Origin: Caballeronia sp. SL2Y3
Lineage (GTDB): Bacteria > Pseudomonadota > Gammaproteobacteria > Burkholderiales > Burkholderiaceae
Reading direction: 5' to 3'
Length of the DNA: 64,000 bases
Assembly: GCF_022879575.1 (NCBI RefSeq)
Contig: NZ_CP084260.1
Span: 2,728,001-2,792,000, forward strand
The notes beneath the pieces were generated by a model. The model ran no database searches, was not told the DNA's origin, and saw nothing but the letters and a program-made list of their open reading frames with translations. The translations under genes and the position numbers were made by a program. The stretch's first letter is position 1. Every line of letters begins with the position of its first letter. Shown piece after piece: positions 37,214-47,123 of this stretch.

Positions 37214-37660
37214 TTACTTCGACGCCTGCAGCAGCTTCCAGCGCCGCAGAATCTCGATGATCTGCGCCGAGTACTTGTCGCGCAGCGCAGGCGTTTCGGA
37301 ATGGTAAGCACCGACGGCCTGCCACGAATTGCCGTACTTGTTCATCTTCTGGCGCAAATGCCACGCGGCGACGTAGACGCTCTTGCACGGCTCCATCAGC
37401 GTGCCGCTGGAAATGCCGTATTGAGACAGCGTGTTGAGGTGGATGGAGTTGATCTGCATGAGCCCGTAGTCGGTCGAGCCATTGGCGTTCCTGTTGATGG
37501 CGTCGGGCTTGTTGTGGGATTCCTGCCAGGCGATGGCGCGCAGAATGAGCGGATTGACCTTCTGATACTTCGCTGCTTCGTCGAAACAGTCGGCGTGAGC
37601 GGAGGCGGCCGCCAGCATGGCGCCGCAACCCATCGCAAGTATTCGCAGGAATCGCTTCAT
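37214..37660 (-). CDS. Periplasmic lytic transglycosylase (IagB/VirB1-like)
   Basis: 148 aa with signal peptide MKRFLRILAMGCGAMLAAAS cleaved near SAHAD. The SLT fold has the catalytic Glu in AIAWQESHNKPDAINRN, then STDYGLMQINS and VGAYHSETPALRDKYS. Small enzymes of this type open peptidoglycan for secretion or pilus assembly. Its gene is divergent from the gsp operon, so a role in type II secretion assembly is possible but not shown. Confidence 0.92.
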   Translation of the reverse strand: MKRFLRILAMGCGAMLAAASAHADCFDEAAKYQKVNPLILRAIAWQESHNKPDAINRNANGSTDYGLMQINSIHLNTLSQYGISSGTLMEPCKSVYVAAWHLRQKMNKYGNSWQAVGAYHSETPALRDKYSAQIIEILRRWKLLQASK

Positions 37661-38256
37661 CTTCGTTCTACTCCATCCGCCCGTGCGGAACCGTCATGCT
37701 GCCGGCGCCGCGCCTCGCGCGTACGCCAAGATTCGTTGTCCGCTCGCTGCTGCCGCTGGCGGCATCGGGAAAACCCGAGCTTTACGCCGACGCCGGGGGA
37801 ACGGAACCGCCCGTATGATACCGGCTGACGTCTTCGACCATAAGTTGGCTAGCCGACATAGGTCTAACGGACCGCGGATTGAACCAACGGGAATCCTCTG
37901 CTGACTATCGGCGCTTTCTTAAACGTATGAATAATAAAGTAATCTAATCGGGTTACAATTCGGGTCCCGTGTGCATCGCTTGTCTGACAAAAGTCTTCCG
38001 ATGGGTTATCGGCAGGCCGTTGGAAAGCTTGAGCGCACTGGAACCCTTGGCATGCAGCCGCCGGGCGCAAGCGGCGGCGAACGAAGTTGCACTATTTCGT
38101 TACACAAAGCTGCTATCGTCATATTTTTATAAATAATCGTGGTCGGGCGGACACGTTCGCACCACGGTTGGCAGCGCCCTCGGATAGACGAACGGTGCTG
38201 CCTTAGCCGGTTCTTTGTACCCCGGCTCAGACATCACATCCATGAGAAGACAACCT
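37661..38256. other. 596-bp divergent gap upstream of gspD
   Basis: No convincing gene. It holds AT-rich patches at 37915-37965 and 38112-38145 in otherwise GC-rich sequence, the likely promoter regions of the gsp operon. I cannot place a confident -35/-10 pair. Confidence 0.45.
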
Positions 38257-40692
38257 ATGGCACTGCGTCGCATCGCGACGGCACTGCTGGCGGCGGGACT
38301 TATCGTCGCGCAAGCCGCGCACGCGCAAGTGACGTTGAATTTCGTCAATGCCGATATCGACCAGGTCGCGAAGGCGATCGGCGCGGCCACCGGCAAAACC
38401 ATCATCGTCGATCCCCGCGTCAAGGGACAGCTCAACCTCGTCTCCGAAAATCCGGTGCCGGAGGAGCAGGCGCTCAAGACGCTGCAGGCGTCGCTGCGCA
38501 TGCAGGGCTTCTCGCTCGTGCAGGATCACGGCGTCCTGAAAGTCGTGCCCGAAGCCGACGCCAAGCTGCAAGGCGTGCCGACCTACGTCGGCAATGCGCC
38601 GCCGGCGCGCGGCGATCAGGTCGTCACGCAGGTGTTCGTGCTGCACAACGAGTCGGCGAACAACATTCTGCCGGTGCTGCGGCCGCTCATTTCGCCGAAC
38701 AACACCATCGCGGCGTACCCCGCGAACAACACGCTCGTCGTCACGGACTACGCGGACAACGTACGGCGCATCGCGGGCATCATCGCGGGCATCGACACGG
38801 CGGCGGGCCGTGAAGTCGACATCGTGCAGCTGAAGAACGCGAACGCAATCGATGTCGCGGATCAGATGAACAAGCTGCTCGATCCCGGCACCATCGGCAG
38901 CACGGACGCGACGCTGAAAGTCACCGTCACGCCCGATGCGCGCACGAATTCGCTGATGTTCCGCGCCTCCAGCAGCGCGCGGCTCGCGGCCGCGAAGGCG
39001 CTGGCGAAAAAGCTCGACGCGCCGACGTCCCAACCCGGCAACATGCACGTCGTGCCGCTGCGCAACGCCGACGCGACGCGGCTTGCCAAGACGCTGCGCG
39101 CCATGCTGGGCAAGGGCGGCGGCAACTCGGACAACTCGTCGAGCAGCTCCGGCTCCAACTCGTCGAATTCCTTCGGGCAGAGCGGGCTCGGCAACTCGTC
39201 GACTTCCACGGGCACCTCGGGCGTTCCGCCGTTGCCCGGCGGCCTCGGCAGCAGCGGTTCGGGCACGGGCAATAACCCGATGTCCGGCACCGGCGGCACG
39301 CGCGACGCGGGCTTTTCCTCGAACAAGGACAACGACACCGGCAACGACACGAGCGGCGGCGGCATGATCCAGGCGGATTCCGCGACGAATTCGCTCATCA
39401 TCACGGCAGCCGATCCGGTCTACCGCAATCTGCGCACGGTGATCGACCAGCTCGACGCGCGCCGTGCTCAGGTCTATATCGAAGCGCTGATCGTCGAACT
39501 CTCGGCCACGAGCGGCGCGAATCTCGGCATCCAATGGCAGGGCCTGCTGCTCTCGAATGGCGGCAACAACGCGCTCTACGGCAGTTCGAGTTTCGGCTCG
39601 GGCAACACGAACATCTTCGACCTGACCCTTCAGGGCAATGCGATCGCGCAGAATCCGTCGGCGGTCACCTCGACCACGGGCCTGCTCGCCAATGGCCTGA
39701 ACATCGGTCTGCTGCACCGCTTCGGCAATCTGTTCGGGCTCGGCGGCCTGCTTCAGGCGCTCTCCACCTCGGCGGATGCCAACATCCTGTCCACGCCGAA
39801 CCTGATCACGCTCGACAACGAGGAAGCGAAGATCGTCGTCGGCCAGAACGTGCCGGTGGTGACCGGCTCGTACGCCACGCCGACCGCGAACGCCGCCACG
39901 TCCGTGACCGCGTTCAACACGTTCGACCGGCGCGACGTGGGCGTGACGTTGCACGTGAAGCCGCAGATCACCGACGGCGGCGTGCTCAAGCTCCAGATCT
40001 ATCAGGAAGATTCGAGCGTCGACGCGACGACGAAGACCGATCCGGGCGGCGTGACCATCAACACGCGCTCGGTGCAGTCGACCATTCTGGCCGACGACGG
40101 CGAGATCGTCGTGCTGGGCGGGCTGATGCAGGATCAGTACAACAACAACAACAGCAAGATTCCGCTGCTGGGCGACATTCCGTTCATCGGCAGCCTGTTC
40201 CGCAGCGAAAGCAAGACGCGCACGAAGACGAACCTCATGGTGTTCCTGCGCCCGGTGATCGTTCGCGATCAGGCGACGGCTTCGCAGATCGCCAATACGC
40301 GCTATGAGTATCTGCGCAATCAGCAGTACGGTTCGACGACGGACAACCGCATCGTCAAGGATCAGAACGTGCCGATGATGCCGCCGAAGCCGCTCGGTCC
40401 GAGCGAAGGCGGTGGCGCCCCGGCCCAGAATCTGCTCGACTGGAACAACCTGACGCGCGGCGTGCCCAGCTCGACGCTGCCGCAGGACCCGAACGCGGGA
40501 CCCGCGCCGCAGCCGTATCAGAGTGCGCCGCAGAATAGTTACCCGGCGCCCGCGAACGGCGCGACCAACGCGATGCCCGGCAACGCGGCGACGAACGCCA
40601 TGCCTGGCAACGCGGCGACGGGCTATGCGGTGCCGAACAACGCGCCGAGCGCCGCGCCGCTCGGCGGCAATCAGACGGGAGGACAGCCGTGA
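38257..40692 (+). CDS. gspD: Type II secretion system secretin GspD
   Basis: Outer-membrane secretin, 811 aa from the ATG at 38257 (MALRRIATALLAAGLIVAQA, signal peptide ending AHAQ) preceded by GAGAAG. In-frame starts at 38242 and 38215 (TTG) are less likely. N0 domain VTLNFVNADIDQVAKAIGAATG, then N1-N3 repeats, then a Gly/Ser/Asn-rich insertion at about residues 286-365. The C-terminal secretin core is VPVVTGSY ... DVGVTLHVKPQITDGGVLKLQIYQE and VVLGGLMQDQYNNNNSKIPLLGDIPFIGSLFRS. The tail has repeated NAMPGNAAT units. First gene of the operon; overlaps gspE by 4 bp. Confidence 0.97.
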   Translation: MALRRIATALLAAGLIVAQAAHAQVTLNFVNADIDQVAKAIGAATGKTIIVDPRVKGQLNLVSENPVPEEQALKTLQASLRMQGFSLVQDHGVLKVVPEADAKLQGVPTYVGNAPPARGDQVVTQVFVLHNESANNILPVLRPLISPNNTIAAYPANNTLVVTDYADNVRRIAGIIAGIDTAAGREVDIVQLKNANAIDVADQMNKLLDPGTIGSTDATLKVTVTPDARTNSLMFRASSSARLAAAKALAKKLDAPTSQPGNMHVVPLRNADATRLAKTLRAMLGKGGGNSDNSSSSSGSNSSNSFGQSGLGNSSTSTGTSGVPPLPGGLGSSGSGTGNNPMSGTGGTRDAGFSSNKDNDTGNDTSGGGMIQADSATNSLIITAADPVYRNLRTVIDQLDARRAQVYIEALIVELSATSGANLGIQWQGLLLSNGGNNALYGSSSFGSGNTNIFDLTLQGNAIAQNPSAVTSTTGLLANGLNIGLLHRFGNLFGLGGLLQALSTSADANILSTPNLITLDNEEAKIVVGQNVPVVTGSYATPTANAATSVTAFNTFDRRDVGVTLHVKPQITDGGVLKLQIYQEDSSVDATTKTDPGGVTINTRSVQSTILADDGEIVVLGGLMQDQYNNNNSKIPLLGDIPFIGSLFRSESKTRTKTNLMVFLRPVIVRDQATASQIANTRYEYLRNQQYGSTTDNRIVKDQNVPMMPPKPLGPSEGGGAPAQNLLDWNNLTRGVPSSTLPQDPNAGPAPQPYQSAPQNSYPAPANGATNAMPGNAATNAMPGNAATGYAVPNNAPSAAPLGGNQTGGQP

Positions 40693-42188
40693 ACACGCTG
40701 AACGCCGAAGCCGAAACCACGACCGCCACGGAAGCAACGGCCGCGTCGCCGCTCGCAGCGCGGCTCGTGCCCTACGGCTTCGCGCGTACCGGCCAGATTC
40801 TGGTCGCCCAGCAGCATGCCGACGGCATCGAAGTGTGGATCAGCGAGCGCACGAACGACGCGGCGCTCGCGGAAGTCGCGCGCAATTTCGGCGCGCTCAC
40901 GATTGTCCGCAAGTCCGGCGACGAACTCGCCGCCGCGATCAACTCGGCGTACGCCCGTAACGACGGCAGCGCGGCCCAGGTGGTCGGCGAAGTGGAAGGC
41001 GAAGTCGATCTGTCGCGCCTGATGCAGGACATTCCCGAAGTGGAAGACCTGCTGGAATCCGAAGACGACGCGCCGATCATCCGCATGATCAACGCGCTGC
41101 TGACGCAGGCGGCGCGCGAACAGGCGTCGGATATTCACATCGAGCCGTTCGAGAACGCGTCGGTCGTGCGCTTTCGCGTCGACGGCACCTTGCGCGACGT
41201 CGTGCGTCCGAAGAAGGCGCTGCACGGCGCGCTGATTTCGCGCATCAAGATCATGGCGCAGCTCGATATCGCCGAGAAACGTTTGCCGCAGGACGGCCGC
41301 ATCACGCTGCGCGTCGGCGGCCGTCCGGTCGACGTGCGCGTGTCCACGCTGCCGACCGGCCACGGCGAGCGCGCCGTGCTGCGTCTGCTCGAAAAGGACG
41401 CGCAGCGGCTGAATCTCGAAACGCTTGGCATGGCGCGCGACACGCTCGTCCAGTTCGACAAGCTGATCGGCCGGCCGCACGGCATCGTGCTCGTGACCGG
41501 GCCGACCGGCTCCGGCAAGACGACCACGCTCTATGCGTCGATGTCGCGGCTCGAAACCACGACCACCAACATCATGACCGTGGAAGACCCGATCGAATAC
41601 GATCTGTCGGGCATCGGCCAGACGCAGGTCAACGAGCGCATCGGCATGACGTTCGCGCGGGCGCTGCGCTCCATTCTGCGTCAGGACCCGGACATCATCA
41701 TGATCGGTGAAATCCGCGACCTCGAAACCGCGCAGATCGCGGTGCAGGCTTCGCTGACCGGCCACCTCGTGCTCGCGACGCTGCACACGAACGACGCCGC
41801 CTCCGCCGTCACGCGTCTCACGGACATGGGCGTGGAGCCGTATCTGCTCGCGTCGTCGCTGCTCGGCGTGCTCGCGCAGCGTCTCGTGCGCCAGTTGTGC
41901 CCGGTGTGCAAGGAAGAGCGCGAGGAAGAAGACGGCGTGAAGCACTGGCATCCTGTCGGCTGCGACCGATGCGGCCAGTCGGGCTACGTGGGCCGGCGCG
42001 GCGTGTACGAACTGCTGCTGATCGACGACGCCATTCGCCCGCTGATCCATCGCAACGCCGCCGACGCCGAGATTCTCGCGGCGGGCCGCGCGCACGGCAT
42101 GCGCACGCTGCGCGAGGACGCGAACCGCTGGCTGAACGCGGGCGTGACATCGCTCGAAGAAGTGCTGCGCGTGACAGGCGGAGAATAA
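40689..42188 (+). CDS. gspE: Type II secretion ATPase GspE
   Basis: Cytoplasmic secretion ATPase, 499 aa, GTG start overlapping the gspD stop (GTGA). Motifs are QASDIHIEPFENASVVRFRVDG, Walker A VTGPTGSGKTTTLYAS, Asp box MTVEDPIEYD, Walker B DPDIIMIGEIRDLETA and His box LTGHLVLATLHTNDA. The zinc-binding CPVCKEEREEE with CDRCG is intact. It powers pseudopilus assembly with GspL, GspF and GspM. Confidence 0.97.
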   Translation: MNTLNAEAETTTATEATAASPLAARLVPYGFARTGQILVAQQHADGIEVWISERTNDAALAEVARNFGALTIVRKSGDELAAAINSAYARNDGSAAQVVGEVEGEVDLSRLMQDIPEVEDLLESEDDAPIIRMINALLTQAAREQASDIHIEPFENASVVRFRVDGTLRDVVRPKKALHGALISRIKIMAQLDIAEKRLPQDGRITLRVGGRPVDVRVSTLPTGHGERAVLRLLEKDAQRLNLETLGMARDTLVQFDKLIGRPHGIVLVTGPTGSGKTTTLYASMSRLETTTTNIMTVEDPIEYDLSGIGQTQVNERIGMTFARALRSILRQDPDIIMIGEIRDLETAQIAVQASLTGHLVLATLHTNDAASAVTRLTDMGVEPYLLASSLLGVLAQRLVRQLCPVCKEEREEEDGVKHWHPVGCDRCGQSGYVGRRGVYELLLIDDAIRPLIHRNAADAEILAAGRAHGMRTLREDANRWLNAGVTSLEEVLRVTGGE

Positions 42189-42192
42189 GCGT

Positions 42193-43410
42193 ATGCCGGC
42201 GTTCCGTTTCGAAGCCATCGACCAGGCGGGCAAGACGCAGACCGGCGTGCTCGACGCCGACAGCGCCCGCGCCGCGCGCAGCCATCTGCGCACGCAAGGA
42301 CTGACGCCGCTCGTCGTCGAGGCGGCGGGCACGCGCACGCGCGGCGAACGGCAGCAGCGGCTCTCGCTCGGGCGACGGCTCTCGCAGCGTGAGCAGGCCA
42401 TTCTCACGCGCCAGCTCGCGAGTCTCTTGATCGCCGGCCTGCCGCTTGGCGAGACGTTGTCCGTGCTCACCGAGCAATCCGAGCGCGATTACATCCGCGA
42501 ACTGATGGCCGCGATCCGCGCCGAAGTGCTCGGCGGCCATTCGTTTGCGAACGCGCTCGCGCAGCATCCGAAGGACTTCCCGGAAATTTATCGCGCGCTC
42601 GTCGCGGCGGGCGAGCATACCGGCAAGCTCGGGCTCGTGCTCTCGCGTCTCGCCGACTACATCGAGCAGCGCAACGCGTTGAAGCAGAAGATCGTTCTCG
42701 CGTTCACGTATCCGGGCATCGTGACGATTATCGCGTTCGGCATCGTCACGTTTCTGTTGAGTTACGTGGTGCCGCAGGTCGTGAACGTGTTTGCCAGTAC
42801 GAAGCAGGCGCTGCCGTTCCTCACCGTGATGATGATGGCGCTGTCCGCCTTCGTGCGCAGTTACTGGTGGGCGGTGCTGATCGGCGTGGTGCTGGTTGCA
42901 TGGCTCGTGCGGCGCATTCTGTCGCGGCCCGGGCCGCGCCTGGCGTTCGACCGCTGGCTCTTGACGGCGCCGCTCGTCGGCAAGCTGGTGCGCGGCTATA
43001 ACACGGTGCGCTTTGCCAGCACGCTCGCGATTCTCACGGCCGCCGGCGTGCCGATCCTGCGCGCGCTGCAAGCGGCGGGCGAAACGTTGAGCAATACCGC
43101 GATGCGCCAGAACGTCGACGACGCGATCGTGCGCGTGCGCGAAGGCTCGGCGCTCTCTCGCGCGCTCGCCAATACCAAGACGTTCCCACCCGTGCTGGTG
43201 CATTTGATCCGCTCGGGCGAAGCCACCGGCGACGTCACCACGATGCTCGACCGCGCGTCCGAAGGCGAAGCGCGCGAACTCGAACGCCGCACGATGTTCC
43301 TCACGAGCCTGCTGGAACCGCTGCTGATCCTCGCGATGGGCGGCGTCGTGCTGGTGATCGTGCTCGCGGTGATGCTGCCGATCATCGAACTGAATAATCT
43401 GGTGCAGTAA
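42193..43410 (+). CDS. gspF: Type II secretion inner-membrane protein GspF
   Basis: 405-aa polytopic platform protein. N-terminal MPAFRFEAIDQAGKTQTGVLDADSARAAR is standard for GspF, with two T2SF domains (QLASLLIAGLPLGETLSVL and FASTLAILTAAGVPILRALQ). TM helices lie near residues 170-195, 215-235 and 375-400. It is separated from gspE by 4 bp and its last base is shared with the gspC start (TAATG). Confidence 0.97.
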   Translation: MPAFRFEAIDQAGKTQTGVLDADSARAARSHLRTQGLTPLVVEAAGTRTRGERQQRLSLGRRLSQREQAILTRQLASLLIAGLPLGETLSVLTEQSERDYIRELMAAIRAEVLGGHSFANALAQHPKDFPEIYRALVAAGEHTGKLGLVLSRLADYIEQRNALKQKIVLAFTYPGIVTIIAFGIVTFLLSYVVPQVVNVFASTKQALPFLTVMMMALSAFVRSYWWAVLIGVVLVAWLVRRILSRPGPRLAFDRWLLTAPLVGKLVRGYNTVRFASTLAILTAAGVPILRALQAAGETLSNTAMRQNVDDAIVRVREGSALSRALANTKTFPPVLVHLIRSGEATGDVTTMLDRASEGEARELERRTMFLTSLLEPLLILAMGGVVLVIVLAVMLPIIELNNLVQ

Positions 43411-43823
43411 TGAACGCCCTGCAAACCCGCCTGCTCACGCTCGCCGCTCTCGCGCTCTTTTGCGTGACGGTGACTTATTGGGTCGTTACGCTGACTTCTC
43501 GCCAGACCGCGCCGCTGCCCGCCGCCGCCGCGACGCGCACGCCGTCGGTCGAACAGGCCGCGACGATTTTCGGCGGGCAACTGGAGCGGCAAGCGAATTC
43601 GGACGTGCATCTGTTCGGCATTCTCGCGCTGCAAGGCGGCGCGGCGGCCATCGTCAGCTACGGTGGCGAGCCGCCGCGCGCGGTGTCGCTCGGCGGGCCG
43701 CTCGCGCAGGGCGTGAAGCTCTCGCAGGTGAAAGCGCGTTCGATCATCGTCGAGCGCAACGGCGTGAAGTCGGAAATCTTCCTGCCGCCGGTGCCGCCCG
43801 GACCGACGATCTACGTCCGTTGA
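43410..43823 (+). CDS. gspC: Type II secretion protein GspC (short form without PDZ)
   Basis: 137 aa. N-terminal TM helix (LLTLAALALFCVTVTYWVVTL) followed by an HR domain (DVHLFGILALQGGAAAIVSYGGEPPRAVSLGG) that contacts the secretin N0 domain. The usual C-terminal PDZ or coiled-coil domain is absent; the chain ends VPPGPTIYVR. It sits between gspF and gspG rather than upstream of gspD. Length and position, with the HR motif, identify it. Confidence 0.88.
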   Translation: MNALQTRLLTLAALALFCVTVTYWVVTLTSRQTAPLPAAAATRTPSVEQAATIFGGQLERQANSDVHLFGILALQGGAAAIVSYGGEPPRAVSLGGPLAQGVKLSQVKARSIIVERNGVKSEIFLPPVPPGPTIYVR

Positions 43824-43964
43824 GCACGCCAGGCCGCGCGTTGACAGCGGTCACGGCGCGATGAGAGCCGGTCGATAGAATGCTCCGGCGGCTTCGGTCA
43901 AACGAAGCCGCATGTTTCTTAAATCAAGCGGGCGCAAGCCCTGAATCAACACGAGGTAGCAGTC

Positions 43965-44429
43965 ATGCAAATGTGGACGCAACGCCGCATGGAAATCACC
44001 AAGGCCAAGGCGCGCCGTCAACGGGGTTTTACGCTCATCGAGATCATGGTCGTGATCGCGATTCTCGGCATTCTCGCCGCGCTGATCGTGCCGAAGATCA
44101 TGAGCCGCCCCGACGAAGCGCGCCGCGTGGCCGCGAAGCAGGACATCGGCACCATCATGCAGGCCATGAAGCTGTACCGGCTGGACAACGGCCGTTATCC
44201 GACGCAGGAGCAGGGTCTGCGCGCGCTCGTCGAAAAGCCGACGACGGAACCCGTGCCGAACAACTGGAAGGACGGCGGCTATCTTGAACGCCTGCCGGCC
44301 GATCCGTGGGGCGGCCAGTATCAATATCTGAATCCGGGCGTGCACGGAGAAATCGACGTGTTCAGCTACGGCGCGGACAACAAGGCGGGCGGCGAGGGCA
44401 ACGATGCCGACGTCGGCTCGTGGCAGTAA
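43965..44429 (+). CDS. gspG: Type II secretion major pseudopilin GspG
   Basis: 154 aa. The prepilin peptidase site is RRQRG/FTLIEIMVVIAILGILAALI with Glu at +5. The C-terminal GspG signature PADPWGGQYQYLNPGVHGEIDVFSYGADN carries the calcium-binding region. The 141-bp gap before it is the only sizeable gap in the operon. The leader peptide is unusually long (about 21 residues); a second ATG (MEITKAKARRQRG) lies eight codons in. Confidence 0.97.
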   Translation: MQMWTQRRMEITKAKARRQRGFTLIEIMVVIAILGILAALIVPKIMSRPDEARRVAAKQDIGTIMQAMKLYRLDNGRYPTQEQGLRALVEKPTTEPVPNNWKDGGYLERLPADPWGGQYQYLNPGVHGEIDVFSYGADNKAGGEGNDADVGSWQ

Positions 44430-44441
44430 AAGGAACGTGAA

Positions 44442-44924
44442 GTGAACAGGCACGGCAGGCACAGGGCGGCGCGTCGCAATGCGGGTTTCACGCTGCTGGA
44501 AATGCTCGTCGTGCTGGTCATCGCGGGCTTGCTCGTGTCGCTCGCGTCGCTGCAGCTCACGCGCAATCCGCGCACGGATCTGAACGAAGAAGCGCAACGG
44601 CTCGCGCTGCTGTTCGAATCGGCGGGCGACGAAGCGCAAGTGCGCGCCCGGCCGATCGCGTTCCAACCGGTGGAAGGCGGGTTCCGCTTCGACATCCGCA
44701 CCGAAGACGGCTGGCGCCCGCTGCGCGACGACCTTTTGCGCGCGCGCCGCTGGGAAGGCGGCGTGACGAGCGTGAGCATCCAGTTTCTCGATTCCGACAA
44801 GACCGTGAGCCGGCTCGTCTTCGGCACCGAAGCCATCGACACGCCCATGGAAATCACGCTCGTCTCGGCGGTGGGGCGCGCGACGATCATCGGCAGCGGC
44901 AACGGCCGCTTTCAGGTGCGGTGA
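44442..44924 (+). CDS. gspH: Type II secretion minor pseudopilin GspH
   Basis: 160 aa, GTG start. Prepilin site AARRNAG/FTLLEMLVVLVIAGLLVSLA. The GspH/FimT beta-rich domain follows. It ends by overlapping the gspI start. Confidence 0.93.
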   Translation: MNRHGRHRAARRNAGFTLLEMLVVLVIAGLLVSLASLQLTRNPRTDLNEEAQRLALLFESAGDEAQVRARPIAFQPVEGGFRFDIRTEDGWRPLRDDLLRARRWEGGVTSVSIQFLDSDKTVSRLVFGTEAIDTPMEITLVSAVGRATIIGSGNGRFQVR

Positions 44925-45322
44925 TGCGCGCGCGATCCACACAACGCGGCGCAGAACGCGGCTTCACGATGATCGAAGTGCTCGTCGCGCTGGCGATCCT
45001 CGCGGTGGCGCTCGCGGCGTCGCTGCGCGCGGTCGGGTCCATGGCGACGAGCGAAGCGGACCTGCATCGGCGTCTGCTCGCGGGATGGAGCGCGGACAAC
45101 GAACTCGCGCAACTGCGGCTCGCGCATGTGTTTCCGGACATCGGCTCGCGCACCTTCGACTGCTCGCAGGGCAACCTGAAGCTCGTCTGCACGCAGCGCG
45201 TCTCGGCCACGCCGAATCCTATTTTCCGTCGCGTCGAAATGTTCGTCGCGACGCCCGGGCGCGCCGGTTATCTCGCGCAGATGGTCACGGTGGTGGCGAA
45301 TGAAACGAATCGTTCGCTCTGA
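44924..45322 (+). CDS. gspI: Type II secretion minor pseudopilin GspI
   Basis: About 132 aa from the ATG at 44924, whose A is the last base of the gspH stop; a GTG one codon earlier is an alternative. Prepilin site GAERG/FTMIEVLVALAILAVALAAS. It has the compact GspI globular domain with Cys residues (FDCSQGNLKLVCTQ). The 3' end overlaps gspJ by 23 bp. Confidence 0.94.
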   Translation: MRARSTQRGAERGFTMIEVLVALAILAVALAASLRAVGSMATSEADLHRRLLAGWSADNELAQLRLAHVFPDIGSRTFDCSQGNLKLVCTQRVSATPNPIFRRVEMFVATPGRAGYLAQMVTVVANETNRSL

Positions 45323-45983
45323 GCCGCGCCGCGCGACGCGGCGGCAGCGCGGTTTCACGCTGCTCGAAATGCTTATCGCCATCGCCATTCTCGCGGTGAT
45401 TGCCGTGTTGTCGTGGCGCGGGCTGGACCAGATCATTCGCGGCCGCGCGACCATCACGAACGCGATGGAAGACGAACGCGTGGTCGCGCAGTTGTTCGAT
45501 CAGATGCGCATCGACGCGCGTCAGGCCGCGACCGACGACGAAGCCGGCCAGCCCGCTGTGTCGCTCGGCAACGGGTCGCTGCAGATCGTGCGCGGCGTGT
45601 TTGCGCCCGCCACCGCGCCGCGCCTGCAGGTCGTGCGCTACCGGCTGACGGACGGGCGCATCGTGCGATTCGCGTCGCCGCCGCTCGAAAACGTCGGCGA
45701 AGTGCGGCGCGCGCTTTCATCGAGCGATACCGCTGATGGCTGGAGCGCGGTTCCGCTGCTGGGCGGCGTCCGGTCGCTCGCGACGCGCGTCTACATTCCG
45801 CAGAAGGGCTGGACGACGCGCATGGCCGACGTGCTTTCGCAGATCAACGAGAACGACAACAATCTGAAGGTGCCGCAACTCGGGAACGCGCCGCTTGCGC
45901 GTGCCGTGTCGGGCATTCAGGTGGCGGTCGGCGCGCCGAATCTGCGCGTGCCGATCACGCGCGTGTTTCTGGTCGGAGAATGA
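45300..45983 (+). CDS. gspJ: Type II secretion minor pseudopilin GspJ
   Basis: 227 aa. Prepilin site RRQRG/FTLLEMLIAIAILAVIAVLSWRG, then the GspJ domain (WRGLDQIIRGRATIT...). It forms the pseudopilus tip with GspI and GspK. Overlaps gspI by 23 bp and gspK by 4 bp. Confidence 0.95.
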   Translation: MKRIVRSEPRRATRRQRGFTLLEMLIAIAILAVIAVLSWRGLDQIIRGRATITNAMEDERVVAQLFDQMRIDARQAATDDEAGQPAVSLGNGSLQIVRGVFAPATAPRLQVVRYRLTDGRIVRFASPPLENVGEVRRALSSSDTADGWSAVPLLGGVRSLATRVYIPQKGWTTRMADVLSQINENDNNLKVPQLGNAPLARAVSGIQVAVGAPNLRVPITRVFLVGE

Positions 45984-47092
45984 GGATGCGTGCATCGGGC
46001 CTGAGCAAAAGACAGCGCGGCGTCGCGATCATCAGCGCGTTGCTGGTGGTCGCGCTCTCGTCGATTCTCGTCTCGGGCATGTTGTGGCGGCAGCAGGTGC
46101 AAGTGCGGCGCATCGAAAATCAGCGGCTGCTTGCGCAGGCGCAGTGGATTTCGCGCAGCGCGCTCGACTGGACGCGCCTCATTTTGCGTTCCGAAGCCGA
46201 TACTTCGCCGACCGTCACGTATCTCGGCGGCGTGTGGGGCGTGCCGATCGCGAAGACGAAGCTCTCCGACTTCCTCGGGCAGATCGGCGAAGTGCGCTCG
46301 CAGGAAGGCGCGCAGACGTTTCTGTCCGGCTCCATCGAGGACGCGCAGGCGAAGTTCAACTTGCGCAACCTCGTCGCGACGCCGACGCCCGGCGTGCTGA
46401 CCATCAACGTCGAGCAGATTCAGGCGTTTCAGCGCCTTCTGACGATGCTCGGCATCAACGGATCGCTCGCGAAGACGGTCGCCTTGCAGATGCGCGCGGG
46501 ACTCTCGCGCTCCGCCACGCGCTTCCAGACGCAGACCGGCAACGGCGCGACTGCGGCGAGCTCGCCGGCGGAGGCCATGGCGGCGATTGCGCAAGGCGGC
46601 GGCACGGGCGGCGGCAATTTTACCGACGATCCCGGCCTCAAGGACGCCGATAGCGACGCGCCGGTCGCGCCGCTGCAAATGATCAGCGTGGATTCGCTGC
46701 TCGACGTGCCGGGCTTTTCGGCCGAAGCGGTCGCGAAGCTGCGGGCGTTCGTGACCGTGCTGCCGACGACGACCTCGGTGAACATGAACACCGCGCCCGC
46801 CACGGTGGTCGCGGCCGTGGTGCCGGGCATGAGCCTCTCGCAGGCGCAGGCGTTCGTCGCCCGGCGGGAGACGGTGTTTTTCCACGATATCGGCAACGTG
46901 CAGCTCGCGTTGACCGGCGCGGGCGTCCGTTCCACGTCGATCGATCCGAACCAGCTCGACGTGACCACGCGCTATTTTGTGATTCACGGCCGCGTCGAAC
47001 ATGAGCGCGCGCAACTGGAGCGCACGACGCTCGTGTACCGCGATCCGACGACGCACACCACGCGCATCGTCTTTACGCGCGACGCGCTCTGA
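45980..47092 (+). CDS. gspK: Type II secretion minor pseudopilin GspK
   Basis: 370 aa, the large tip pseudopilin. The N-terminus KRQRG/VAIISALLVVALSSILVSGM lacks Glu at position 5, as is normal for GspK. The helical domain contains the SAM-like INVEQIQAFQRLL, and TSVNMNTAPATVVAAVVPGMS is a family signature. About 40 Gly/Ala-rich residues (near 195-225) interrupt the fold. Confidence 0.95.
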   Translation: MRMRASGLSKRQRGVAIISALLVVALSSILVSGMLWRQQVQVRRIENQRLLAQAQWISRSALDWTRLILRSEADTSPTVTYLGGVWGVPIAKTKLSDFLGQIGEVRSQEGAQTFLSGSIEDAQAKFNLRNLVATPTPGVLTINVEQIQAFQRLLTMLGINGSLAKTVALQMRAGLSRSATRFQTQTGNGATAASSPAEAMAAIAQGGGTGGGNFTDDPGLKDADSDAPVAPLQMISVDSLLDVPGFSAEAVAKLRAFVTVLPTTTSVNMNTAPATVVAAVVPGMSLSQAQAFVARRETVFFHDIGNVQLALTGAGVRSTSIDPNQLDVTTRYFVIHGRVEHERAQLERTTLVYRDPTTHTTRIVFTRDAL

Positions 47093-47123
47093 TGACGCTG
47101 TTACTGACAAGAGGAAGTGGTCT

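Noticed and set aside
38227..40737. 836-codon reverse frame over gspD
   Set aside because: Antisense shadow of a secretin with complete motifs.
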